From positions 5,496,001 to 5,560,000 of the forward strand of contig NC_017249.1 in assembly GCF_000284375.1 (NCBI RefSeq): 64,000 nucleotides of DNA, written 5' to 3'. This DNA comes from Bradyrhizobium japonicum USDA 6. GTDB taxonomy: Bacteria > Pseudomonadota > Alphaproteobacteria > Rhizobiales > Xanthobacteraceae. The translations under genes were made by a program, and so were the position numbers. The notes under the pieces were generated by a model. It was not told where the DNA came from. It saw nothing but the letters and a program-made list of their open reading frames with translations, and searched no databases. Of the stretch, positions 49,480 to 59,051 are shown piece after piece (positions within the stretch are counted from its first letter, which is position 1; the number at the start of each line of letters is the position of its first letter).

Positions 49480-50723
49480 GCGAACAAATCCCGCGCCTTC
49501 AACAGCGCCTGTGCCAGATGATCGACTTCTTCCCGCGTATTATACATGCCGAACGACGCCCGACAGGTGGCAGTCACGTTGAACCGCTCTAAAAGCGGCA
49601 TCACGCAATGGGTGCCGGCGCGCACCGCGATGCCCTGGCGGTCGATCACGGTGGCGACGTCGTGGGCATGAGCGCCCTTGAGCTCGAAGGAGATCACCGG
49701 GCCCTTGCCCCGGGCGGTGCCGATCAGCCGCAGCGAGTTGATCTCGCGTAAGCGCTCCTGGGCATAGGTGGTGAGATCGTGCTCGTGGGCGGCGATGCGC
49801 TCCTTGCCGATCGAATTGACGTAGTCGATGGCCGCGCCAAGGCCCACGGCCTCGACGATCGCAGGCGTGCCTGCCTCGAACTTGTGCGGGGGATCGCCAT
49901 AGGTGACGATGTCGCGCGAGACCTCGCGGATCATCTCGCCGCCGCCGTTATAGGGACGCATCGCGACGAGGTGGTCGTACTTGGCCCAGAGGATGCCGAT
50001 GCCGGTCGGCCCGTAGACCTTGTGGCCGGTAAAGACGTAGAAATCGCAGCCGAGATCCTGGACGTCGACAGGCAGATGCACCGCACCCTGGCTGCCGTCG
50101 ACCAGCACGGGAATGCCGCGCGCATGCGCGATTTTGACGACGTCCTTGATCGGGACAATAGTGCCGAGCGCGTTCGACATCTGCGTGATCGCGACCAGCT
50201 TGGTCTTCGCGGTCAGCAGCTTCTCGAACTCGTCGATGAGGAAGTTACCCTCGTCGTCGACCGGCGCCCACTTGATCACGGCGCCATGGCGTTCCCTCAG
50301 GAAATGCCACGGCACGATGTTGGAGTGGTGCTCCATGATCGAGATGACGATCTCGTCGCCTTCCCCAACGTTCGGCTCGCCCCAGGACGACGCGACGAGG
50401 TTGATCGCCTCCGTCGCGTTGCGGGTGAAAATGACCTCTTCGGTCCGCGGCGCGTTGATGAACTGCGCAACCTTGCTGCGACCGCCCTCATAGGCCTCGG
50501 TGGCGGCATTGGCGAGGTAATGCAGGCCGCGATGCACATTGGCGTATTCGCTCGTATAGGCCTGCGTCATGCGGTCGAGCACGGCGCTCGGCTTCTGCGC
50601 CGAGGCGGCGTTGTCGAGATAGACCAGCGGCTTGCCGTAGACCTGCATGGCCAGCGCCGGAAAATCCTGGCGCACGCGTGCGACGTCGTAGGCACCGTTC
50701 TTGACTGCGGGATGCGTGCTCAT
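49476..50723 (-). CDS. sufS: Cysteine desulfurase SufS
   Basis: 415 aa, PLP enzyme of the group II (SufS/CsdA) type. It takes sulfur from cysteine for cluster assembly. The PLP Lys is in FYVFTGHKVYGPTGIGIL, and the persulfide Cys in VRAGTHCVMPLLERF. It overlaps sufD by four bases at its start and sufT by four at its end. A second desulfurase of the IscS/NifS type heads the operon, so two sulfur donors serve one scaffold. No sufE is seen in the window. Confidence 0.95.
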   Translation of the reverse strand: MSTHPAVKNGAYDVARVRQDFPALAMQVYGKPLVYLDNAASAQKPSAVLDRMTQAYTSEYANVHRGLHYLANAATEAYEGGRSKVAQFINAPRTEEVIFTRNATEAINLVASSWGEPNVGEGDEIVISIMEHHSNIVPWHFLRERHGAVIKWAPVDDEGNFLIDEFEKLLTAKTKLVAITQMSNALGTIVPIKDVVKIAHARGIPVLVDGSQGAVHLPVDVQDLGCDFYVFTGHKVYGPTGIGILWAKYDHLVAMRPYNGGGEMIREVSRDIVTYGDPPHKFEAGTPAIVEAVGLGAAIDYVNSIGKERIAAHEHDLTTYAQERLREINSLRLIGTARGKGPVISFELKGAHAHDVATVIDRQGIAVRAGTHCVMPLLERFNVTATCRASFGMYNTREEVDHLAQALLKARDLFA

Positions 50724-52024
50724 TGGCGCCGCTCCAGCCAGCGCTCGGCGATGCCGATCACGTGCTCGCGCAAGCCGTCATCGGCGATCTGCTCGATCGC
50801 CTCACCCACGAAAGCCTGAATCAGCAGCGCCTGGGCCTGCTTCTCCGGGAGACCGCGCGCCTTCAGATAGAACAGCAAGCTGTCGTCGAGCGCGCCGGCA
50901 GTGGCGCCGTGGCCGCAGGAGACGTCATCGGCGAAGATCTCGAGCTCCGGCTTGTTGTCGGCCTCGGCTTCGTCCGAAAGCAGCAGCGCGCGGGTCATCA
51001 TCTTGCCGTCGGTCTTCTGCGCATCGGGACGGACGATGATGCGGCCCTGGAACACCGAATGGGCGCGATCGTCGATCACGGCGCGGAAGACCTCGCGGCT
51101 GATGCAGTTCGGCACGGCATGATCGACCACCAGCGTGGTGTCGCCGTGCTCGGTCTTCTGCAGCAGGTTCACGCCGTTGACGGAGAGATCGCTACCCTCG
51201 CCCGCCAGCGTGATGAAGCCTTGCAGGCGGCTGACGGCCGCACCGGTGGTCATGTTGAAGAAATTGAGCTTCGTGTTCGCGCCGACCGTGACGAACTGCG
51301 AGGTCACGTTCACCGCGTCGGGCGCATCGTCCAACAGGCGGATATGTGCGACGTCGGCATTGTCGCCGACCGAGAGGATGACGGCGTCGTTGACCTGGTA
51401 GGCCTTGGCACCGGCCCCCACAAAGCTCTCGATGATGGTGGCGCGAGCGCCGTTCCCGATCGCGATCTGCGAACGGCTGAAAGCCGACGCGGACGAAGCG
51501 GTCGCGATGTGGATGATCTGGATCGGCGCGGACAGCTGCGCGCCGTCGGCGATCGACAACACGACGCCGTCGGTTGCCAGCGCAGCATTCAGCGCGATCA
51601 CGGCATCGGTGGCCGCGGTCTTCAGGAGACCTGCGTCCTTCTCCAACGCTTCCCGCAGCGTCTTGAGGCCCGCCTCAGAGGCAAGCGCCTTGACGTCGGA
51701 GAGATCGGCCGCGAACACGCCGTCAACCAGCACCAGCTTGCGGGCACCTGCGATCGCGTGCGCCTTGACGGCATCCGCGGCGCGCTTCAACGCGGCCGCA
51801 TCGGGGCTGGCTGCCAGCGGCGGCACCTCGCCCACCAGCGCGCGCAGGTCGGTGTATTTCCATTCCTCGATCCGGCGATGCGGCAGGCCGAGACGCTCAT
51901 AGGTCTCGAACGCCTCGCGGCGTACCGCGATCACAGAAGGCGAACCCGGCAGGCGGCCTTCGGCGCTGGCGAAGAGATCGCTCACCGCGCGGCCGTTTCC
52001 GGTCTTTGCCACAGCAACGTTCAT
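50720..52024 (-). CDS. sufD: Fe-S cluster assembly protein SufD
   Basis: 434 aa. It pairs with SufB in the SufBC2D scaffold. Start at 52024 (MNVAVAKTGNGRAVSDLFAS). The N-terminal helical region holds the typical RIEEWKYTDLRAL; the beta-helix core leads to the ends FADDVSCGHGATAGALDDSLLFYLKARG and LIQAFVGEAIEQI, diagnostic of SufD. The His in SCGHGA corresponds to the residue taking part in cluster assembly at the B-D interface. It lies 11 bases after sufC. Confidence 0.93.
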   Translation of the reverse strand: MNVAVAKTGNGRAVSDLFASAEGRLPGSPSVIAVRREAFETYERLGLPHRRIEEWKYTDLRALVGEVPPLAASPDAAALKRAADAVKAHAIAGARKLVLVDGVFAADLSDVKALASEAGLKTLREALEKDAGLLKTAATDAVIALNAALATDGVVLSIADGAQLSAPIQIIHIATASSASAFSRSQIAIGNGARATIIESFVGAGAKAYQVNDAVILSVGDNADVAHIRLLDDAPDAVNVTSQFVTVGANTKLNFFNMTTGAAVSRLQGFITLAGEGSDLSVNGVNLLQKTEHGDTTLVVDHAVPNCISREVFRAVIDDRAHSVFQGRIIVRPDAQKTDGKMMTRALLLSDEAEADNKPELEIFADDVSCGHGATAGALDDSLLFYLKARGLPEKQAQALLIQAFVGEAIEQIADDGLREHVIGIAERWLERRQ

Positions 52025-52035
52025 CGCAAAATTCC

Positions 52036-52788
52036 TTACGCGGCATCCTCGAACTGGGTGTAGCCGGACGCTTCCAGCTCCAGCGCCAAGTCCTTGCCGC
52101 CGCTCTTCACGACACGGCCCTTCGACATCACGTGCACGACGTCGGGCACGATGTAGTTCAGCAGCCGCTGATAATGGGTGATGACCACCATCGCGCGCTT
52201 GGGCGAGCGCAATGCGTTGACACCGTCGGCCGCAATGCGCAGCGCGTCGATGTCGAGGCCGGAATCCATCTCGTCGAGGATGCACAGGCTCGGCTCGAAC
52301 AGCGCCATCTGCAGCACCTCGTTGCGCTTCTTCTCGCCGCCGGAGAAGCCGACATTGACGCCGCGCTTGAGCATGTCCTGCGGGATGTTCAGCGACTTCG
52401 AGACCTCGCGGACCTTCCTCAGGAAGTCCGGGGTCGAATATTCGCTCTCGCCGCGCGCCTTGCGCTGCGCGTTCAGCGCGGTGCGCAGGAAGGTCATGGT
52501 GGCAACGCCGGGAATCTCGACCGGATACTGGAACGCCAGGAACACGCCCTTCGCGGCGCGCTCGTTGGGATCCATCTCCAGCAGGTCCTCGCCCTTGAAC
52601 AGGATCTGGCCGTCGGTGACCTCATAGCCGGGCTTGCCGGCGATGACGTGGGAGAGCGTCGATTTGCCGGAGCCGTTCGGCCCCATGATCGCGTGAACCT
52701 CGCCCTCGTTCACGGTCAGCGTCAACCCGTGGAGGATCTCACGCTCCTCGACACGAACTTTCAAATCCTTCACTTCAAGCAAAGCCAT
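52036..52788 (-). CDS. sufC: Fe-S cluster assembly ATPase SufC
   Basis: 250 aa ABC-type ATPase that drives conformational change of SufBD. Start at 52788 (MALLEVKDLKVRVEEREIL). Walker A is MGPNGSGKSTL, the signature is FSGGEKKRNEVLQM and Walker B CILDEMDSGLDIDAL, with the switch His in VVITHYQRLL. The FSGGEKKRNE form is typical for SufC. It lies 62 bases after sufB. Confidence 0.95.
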   Translation of the reverse strand: MALLEVKDLKVRVEEREILHGLTLTVNEGEVHAIMGPNGSGKSTLSHVIAGKPGYEVTDGQILFKGEDLLEMDPNERAAKGVFLAFQYPVEIPGVATMTFLRTALNAQRKARGESEYSTPDFLRKVREVSKSLNIPQDMLKRGVNVGFSGGEKKRNEVLQMALFEPSLCILDEMDSGLDIDALRIAADGVNALRSPKRAMVVITHYQRLLNYIVPDVVHVMSKGRVVKSGGKDLALELEASGYTQFEDAA

Positions 52789-52850
52789 CTTGGTGTCCAG
52801 TCCATTCAAATGATGCATGGAGCGCCGCAGCGCACCGCGAGGGTCGGCGA

Positions 52851-54347
<1,497 letters not shown>

Positions 54348-54432
54348 TCTATCCTCCGCTCGCGGTTTCAAGGACCGCGGTGGATCACAAACTTGGACGA
54401 GTATTACGATGTTTTTCCGCAGAAAGCACGCG

Positions 54433-54448
54433 CTTAGAACCGTTCAAG
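54433..54448. promoter_or_regulatory. Irr/ICE-box-like site between desulfurase gene and sufB
   Basis: CTTAGAACCGTTCAAG reads as TTAGAA-nnn-TTC-AAG, close to the TTTAGAA-n-TTCTAAA pattern known for rhizobial iron control elements bound by Irr, with one base missing in the right arm. It is 86 bases upstream of the sufB start. The match is incomplete and made by eye. Confidence 0.3.
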
Positions 54449-54462
54449 CCGTGTTTCGTCGG

Positions 54463-55602
54463 TTACGCTCTAAGTAGGGTATTACCAAGCTTTCGCCAAG
54501 CCTCTAACGCCCTGTTGATGTCATCTGGTTCCGTGGACCAGCCCAGACTGAGACGCACCGCTCCCTGGGCAACGGTGGCATCATACCCCATCGCCGACAG
54601 CACGTGAGACGGCTGCACTTTGCCTGATGAACAGGCTGAGCCCGAGGACACAGCCACGCCTTCGAGATCGAAGCCGATCACGGCGGTTTCGGCCTTCAGG
54701 CCGGGGGCAGTGAAAAGGATGGTATTTGGCAACCGCTTGACGTCATCCGCGAAGACCATCGCGCCGGCGATCCCGCGGATACCATTTTCCAAGGAATCTC
54801 TGAGGGTTGCCATCCGCTCCGCATCCTCCGGCAGTGTCTGAATGGCAGATCTCACCGCTGCCCCGAAGCCGGCGATGCCGGCGACGTTTTCGGTTCCCGC
54901 GCGGCGGCTCAGCTCCTGTCCGCCACCCCGCAGCACGGGTTCCAGCCCAGCGATCCCCTCCGCCAGGACCAGCGCGCCGACGCCCTTGGGGCCGCCGGTC
55001 TTGTGCGCGGAAAAGGTCGCAAGGTCTGCGTCCACAGTCTTGATATCGAACGGGATTTTCCCCAGCGCCTGGATCGCATCGATGTGCAGGAGCCCCCCCG
55101 ACCCATGGACGATCCCTGCAGCCTCTGCGATCGGCTGAATTGCGCCGGTCTCGTTGTTCGCAGCCATGATGGAGACCAGAGCCGGCGGGCCGTCGCCAAG
55201 CAACGCCTTCAGACGGTCGAGGTCGATGACGCCGGCGCGTGTGACCGGGATCTGGCTGACCTTATCCGCTGGGAACCGGCCGCCTGACAGCACCGAGGCA
55301 TGCTCGACGGCCGAGACCAGAAGCCGCTCGACAGCGCCGCCGGACGATCTCCGCAGACCGGGCGACAGCGCGAGCGCGTTAGCCTCGGTCCCTGCGGATG
55401 TAAAGACGACGTTCCGCGGCAATGCACCGACGGCCGCCGCGAGCGTGGCACGGGCTTCCTCGACCAGGCGGCGCGCCTCGCGCCCCTCGGCATGGACCGA
55501 GGACGGATTGCCGATCAGCTCCCAGGCGGCGAGCATCGCGGTCCGCGCTTGAGCACGCAGCGGCGTGGTCGCATTCCAGTCGAGATAGACACGGCTCGGC
55601 AT
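54463..55602 (-). CDS. Cysteine desulfurase, IscS/NifS type
   Basis: 379 aa, group I PLP desulfurase. It begins MPSRVYLDWNATTPLRAQA, the family start. The PLP Lys lies in FSAHKTGGPKGVGALVL and the persulfide Cys in VAVSSGSACSSGKVQPSHVL. TSAGTEANALAL is also typical. It heads the SUF operon. In many alphaproteobacteria an iscR gene precedes such a desulfurase; none is visible here, so regulation must come from elsewhere (Irr or RirA-like, inferred). The N-terminal DWNATTPL has Trp where most have His/Tyr. Confidence 0.93.
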   Translation of the reverse strand: MPSRVYLDWNATTPLRAQARTAMLAAWELIGNPSSVHAEGREARRLVEEARATLAAAVGALPRNVVFTSAGTEANALALSPGLRRSSGGAVERLLVSAVEHASVLSGGRFPADKVSQIPVTRAGVIDLDRLKALLGDGPPALVSIMAANNETGAIQPIAEAAGIVHGSGGLLHIDAIQALGKIPFDIKTVDADLATFSAHKTGGPKGVGALVLAEGIAGLEPVLRGGGQELSRRAGTENVAGIAGFGAAVRSAIQTLPEDAERMATLRDSLENGIRGIAGAMVFADDVKRLPNTILFTAPGLKAETAVIGFDLEGVAVSSGSACSSGKVQPSHVLSAMGYDATVAQGAVRLSLGWSTEPDDINRALEAWRKLGNTLLRA

Positions 55603-55947
55603 GAGGTATTATCTTACTCCATGAATCGGGCTGGTGTGCCCGTCCCGGAGCCCGACATGGGCCCCCGTGGAGCGCTTGGCAACTCGATTCCGAATCCCCA
55701 CCGTTCAATGACGCCGCCGTGACGCGCTAACATCTTGAGCCCATTGCGGGATGTTCAAGATGCTTGCTTTTTGACCCTCGCCTCATGTTAGAACGCCCGC
55801 GTCAGTTCACCGCGCGCCGCTCGCGCACCATCCGAGGGCGCCGCTCCACTCTTCCATTTGCGGTTTGATCGGCACAGCAGTCGATGAAGTCCGCACAATC
55901 GGTTGATTGCTGAAGAGCGTCTTCAAGGGATCAATCAAGAGATCATC
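55603..55947. other. Divergent intergenic region before the SUF operon
   Basis: 345 bases between the SUF operon head and the alpha/beta hydrolase. It must carry both promoters. A TTGACC at 55770-55775 is a possible -35 for the hydrolase but without a good -10. No iscR-like coding frame and no RNA gene were found. Confidence 0.4.
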
Positions 55948-56595
55948 ATGCCTGAAGTCATTTTCACCGGCCCTGCTGGCCGTCTCGAAGGCCGCTATCA
56001 CCCGGCCAAGCAGAAGAACGCGCCGATCGCGATGATCCTGCATCCCCATCCGCAGTTCCACGGCACGATGAACCATCAGATCGTGTACCAGTGCTACTAC
56101 GCCTTCGCGCATCGCGGCTTCTCGGTGCTGCGCTTCAACTTCCGCGGCGTCGGCCGCAGCCAGGGCTCGTTCGACCACGGCACCGGCGAATTGTCGGATG
56201 CGGCCGCCGCCCTCGACTGGGCGCAGACCATCAATCCCGAAGCACGCGCCTGCTGGGTCGCCGGCTTCTCCTTCGGCGCCTGGATCGGCATGCAGCTGTT
56301 GATGCGCCGTCCCGAGGTCGAGGGCTTCATCTCGATCGCGCCGCCTGCCAATCTCTACGACTTCTCGTTCCTCGCGCCCTGCCCCTCGTCGGGGCTGATC
56401 GTGCACGGCGAGAAGGATGCGGTGGTGCCGCCCAAGGACGTCAACACGCTGGTCGAGAAGCTGAAGACGCAGAAGGGCATCGTGATCGACCAGCAGGTCA
56501 TCCCCGGCGCCAACCACTTCTTCGACGCCAAGCTCGAGCCGCTGATGGAAACCATCACAGCCTATCTCGACATGCGCCTCGCCAACGTGCGCTAA
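55948..56595 (+). CDS. Alpha/beta hydrolase of the YkfA/PHB-related type
   Basis: 215 aa. Start at 55948 (MPEVIFTGPAGRLEGRYHPA). MILHPHPQFHGTMNHQIVY gives the oxyanion region and FNFRGVGRSQGSFDHGTGEL a conserved loop; the nucleophile is Ser in AGFSFGAW, the acid in VHGEKDAVVPP, and the His in PGANHFFDAKL. This is the widespread bacterial alpha/beta hydrolase group with HPHP and GFSFGA motifs, of unknown substrate. No signal peptide. Confidence 0.88.
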   Translation: MPEVIFTGPAGRLEGRYHPAKQKNAPIAMILHPHPQFHGTMNHQIVYQCYYAFAHRGFSVLRFNFRGVGRSQGSFDHGTGELSDAAAALDWAQTINPEARACWVAGFSFGAWIGMQLLMRRPEVEGFISIAPPANLYDFSFLAPCPSSGLIVHGEKDAVVPPKDVNTLVEKLKTQKGIVIDQQVIPGANHFFDAKLEPLMETITAYLDMRLANVR

Positions 56596-56617
56596 GGCCT
56601 TGTAGCGCCAAGATCTT

Positions 56618-56642
56618 GTAGCCCGGATGGCATCCGGGCTAC
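56618..56642. repeat. Short palindromic repeat / hairpin
   Basis: GTAGCCCGGATG mirrors CATCCGGGCTAC perfectly around one base. It shares its arms with the repeat at 1382-1458. Lying between convergent genes, it may act as a terminator for both. Confidence 0.75.
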
Positions 56643-56659
56643 GAAACCGACACGCCCGC

Positions 56660-56983
56660 TCAAGCCAGCTTGAGCGCGGCGATCCCCATTAGCACGAGCG
56701 CGATGCCGGCAAGTTTCATCGCGCTCAAGGTCTCGCCGAACAGCACGACGCCCAGCAGGAAGGTGCCGGCCGCGCCGATGCCGGTCCACACCGAATAGGC
56801 GACGCCGACCTCCAGCACCTGCAAAGCGCGTCCGAGCAGGAAGACGAAGGCGGCGAGCAGCACGAGCGAGGCAATGCTCCAGCCTGCCCGCGTGTAGCCT
56901 TCCGCATATTTCATCGAGATTGCCCAGCCGATATCGAGCGCACCGGCGATCACCAGCATCAGCCAGGCCATGGATTGCGACAT
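56660..56983 (-). CDS. SMR-family efflux transporter (SugE/Gdx type) with Asp at the key site
   Basis: 107 aa with four transmembrane helices. The pattern AWLMLVIAGALDIGWAISMK, then AYSVWTGIGAAGTFLLGV follows SugE/Gdx guanidinium exporters. The essential membrane Glu of SMR proteins (Glu13/14) is Asp17 here, read from a GAT codon. The Trp-Thr-Gly-Ile-Gly segment is kept. It starts 10 bases after the GST stop, without its own clear ribosome site, so translation is probably coupled to GST. Likely export of a small cation or toxic compound; exact substrate unknown. Confidence 0.88.
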   Translation of the reverse strand: MSQSMAWLMLVIAGALDIGWAISMKYAEGYTRAGWSIASLVLLAAFVFLLGRALQVLEVGVAYSVWTGIGAAGTFLLGVVLFGETLSAMKLAGIALVLMGIAALKLA

Positions 56984-56993
56984 TGGCGTGCAC

Positions 56994-57671
56994 TCAGGCC
57001 GCAAGCTTCAGCAGATGCGCGTCGTGGCGCGCCAGGAAGGCACGCAGCAATTGCGGATAGTCCGCGCCGACCGCAGTGCGCACGCTCGGACGTTTCGCAA
57101 GCTCCGCGCGCCACGCGCGGACCTTCGGCAGATCGCTGAAGATGCCGTGCTCGGTCAATTCGTCGAACAGGTCGAAATAGCGGAAGATCGGGGCGAAGAC
57201 CGCATCCACCAGGCTAAACGCATCATCTGCGAAGTAAGGCCCTGCACCGAGCGCCGCCTCCACGCGCGCGAATTTCACCGCAACCGCCTGGCGTTTGCTT
57301 TCGAATGTCGCCGGATCGGTCGTGGTCTCGAGACCCCAGAGGTCACCCAGGATCGCCGAGCCGAACTCCATCCAGGCACGATGCTCGGCGCGCTTCAACG
57401 CATCCGCCGGATGCAGCTTGAGGCCTGCCTGCGTCTCCTCGATGTATTCGCAGATCACGTTGCTCTCGAACAGCGCGACATCGCCCTTCTCCGTCGTCAC
57501 CACCAAGACCGGCACCTTGCCGAGCGGCGAGAGTTTCAGAAACCAGTCGGGCTTGTTGGCGAGATCGATGTCGATCCGTTCGAACGGCACGCCCTTCTCG
57601 CTGAGCGCGATCACGGCGCGCTGCACATAGGGGCAGAGCTTGTGGCTGATGAGTTTCAGTGAAGCGGTCAT
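56994..57671 (-). CDS. Glutathione S-transferase
   Basis: 225 aa. Thioredoxin-like N-terminal domain: KLISHKLCPYVQRAVIALSEKG (Cys25-region CPYVQR typical of Omega/Zeta/lignin-type GSTs), FLKLSPLGKVPVLVV (cis-Pro), and LFESNVICEYIEE (glutathione gamma-Glu site). The C-terminal all-helical domain follows. Start at 57671. It leads a two-gene operon with the SMR pump. Its promoter holds three copies of a palindrome, so the operon is probably repressed until an inducer is present. The reaction is glutathione conjugation or thiol transfer on an unknown electrophile. Confidence 0.9.
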   Translation of the reverse strand: MTASLKLISHKLCPYVQRAVIALSEKGVPFERIDIDLANKPDWFLKLSPLGKVPVLVVTTEKGDVALFESNVICEYIEETQAGLKLHPADALKRAEHRAWMEFGSAILGDLWGLETTTDPATFESKRQAVAVKFARVEAALGAGPYFADDAFSLVDAVFAPIFRYFDLFDELTEHGIFSDLPKVRAWRAELAKRPSVRTAVGADYPQLLRAFLARHDAHLLKLAA

Positions 57672-57691
57672 GGCAATGATCCCGGCGGTTT

Positions 57692-57754
57692 GATGCAACT
57701 GCATCCAATATAGATGCAATTGCATTCACCCGTCAAGATCGATGCATTTGCATC
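57692..57754 (-). promoter_or_regulatory. GST-SMR promoter with three GATGCAnnTGCATC operators
   Basis: On the minus strand -35 TTGACG (57736-57731) and -10 TATATT (57712-57707) are 18 bases apart. Three palindromes, GATGCAaaTGCATC-type, lie at 57741-57754 (upstream of -35), 57713-57726 (exactly in the spacer; one end base differs) and 57692-57705 (directly after -10). Start-to-start distances are 21 and 28 bases. Such a layout fits repressor binding that covers the whole promoter. The leader to the GST start is about 30 bases. Confidence 0.85.
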
Positions 57755-57783
57755 AACCGTCCTCGGGTCTTGAGGCCGGGACC

Positions 57784-58887
57784 TCAGGGCCGCGCCATCA
57801 CGCCGCCCGTCATCGGCATCGGCACCCCCGTCGTGGCCGGGTAGGACAGCGGCAGCCCCTTGAGGCCGCGGGCGGCAAGGAAGCCGAAGGCCTGCGCCTC
57901 GATGGCGTCGGAGGCCCAGCCGAGCGTCTCGGCGGCTTCGACGGTGGCCGACCCTACCCGCTCCCGCAGCATCCGCAGCATGGTGAGGTTGCGGGCGCCG
58001 CCGCCGCAGACGATCCAGCTCCGCGGCCGGCGCGGCAGGAGCGAGATGATCCGGGCGATCGCCGCCGCGGTGAAGGCGGTCAGGGTCGCGGCGCCGTCGG
58101 CCGGCGGGACGTCGCCGAGCTTCAGCGCGGCAAAGTCGTTGCGGTCGAGCGATTTCGGCGGCGGAGCCGCAAAGAACGGCAGCTCCAGTGCCCGCGCGAT
58201 CCAGGCTTCGTCCGCCTTGCCGAGCGCTGCGAACTTTCCCTCCGCATCGAAGGCCTGGTTCATGGTGCGGTACATGAAATCGTCAAGCAGCGCGTTGCCC
58301 GGTCCGGTGTCGCAGGCGATCAGCGTGTCGTTGCCGTCGATATAGGTGATGTTGGAGACGCCGCCGATATTGACGACGACGATCGGCCCTTCGCGCTCCA
58401 GCGAATGGACGAGCGCCCGGTGATAGACCGGCACGAACGGCGCGCCCTGCCCGCCGGCCTCGACATCGGCGGCGCGGAAGTCGTGCATCACGGGGATATG
58501 GATCGCCCTGGCCAGCGCCGGTGCATCGCCGATCTGGACCGTCAGCCGCTTCTCGGGGCGATGCAGCACCGTCTGGCCGTGGAAGCCGACGATGTCGATG
58601 TCCTCCGGCTTCATCCGGTTCTGGGCGATGAAGGCAGCCACAGCCTCGGCATGGGCCAGCGTCACCGCGCGCTCGGCCTCGGCCAGAACGCCCGGGCGGG
58701 CGTCGCGTCGCGGCAGGTGCACGGCCTCACTCAGCGCCTGGCGCAGCAGGTTGCGCTCCGCCGGACTATAGGCCCGGTAGCCGGACGGCCCGAACGCCTT
58801 CACTTGCTTTCCGTCGGTTTCGATCAGCGCGACATCCACCCCGTCCAGCGAGGTGCCGCTCATCAAACCGAGTGCCGTCAACATCAT
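57784..58887 (-). CDS. anmK: Anhydro-N-acetylmuramic acid kinase
   Basis: 367 aa. It phosphorylates and hydrolyses 1,6-anhydro-MurNAc to MurNAc-6-phosphate in cell-wall recycling. The N-terminus ALGLMSGTSLDGVDVALIET is the ATP phosphate-binding start; VGFHGQTVLHRP, NIGGVSNITYI and CDTGPGNALLDDFM are all diagnostic. WIVCGGGARN is near the C-terminus. It is divergent from tyrS, an arrangement common in alphaproteobacteria. The lytic transglycosylase at 4069-5298 makes its substrate's precursor. Confidence 0.95.
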   Translation of the reverse strand: MMLTALGLMSGTSLDGVDVALIETDGKQVKAFGPSGYRAYSPAERNLLRQALSEAVHLPRRDARPGVLAEAERAVTLAHAEAVAAFIAQNRMKPEDIDIVGFHGQTVLHRPEKRLTVQIGDAPALARAIHIPVMHDFRAADVEAGGQGAPFVPVYHRALVHSLEREGPIVVVNIGGVSNITYIDGNDTLIACDTGPGNALLDDFMYRTMNQAFDAEGKFAALGKADEAWIARALELPFFAAPPPKSLDRNDFAALKLGDVPPADGAATLTAFTAAAIARIISLLPRRPRSWIVCGGGARNLTMLRMLRERVGSATVEAAETLGWASDAIEAQAFGFLAARGLKGLPLSYPATTGVPMPMTGGVMARP

Positions 58888-59051
58888 GGATCAGCGTCCT
58901 CAAGAGACCCCCTCCGGCATGCCGATCTTGTGCCAGAGGGACACATCTTATAATGCTACAGGCAAAGTGGCGGGTGGCAATCGAGTTCCCACGGGAGACC
59001 CTTAAATTGCACCCGAAACAGTAAACCAAGAATTGTCAGGCTCGCCGACAG

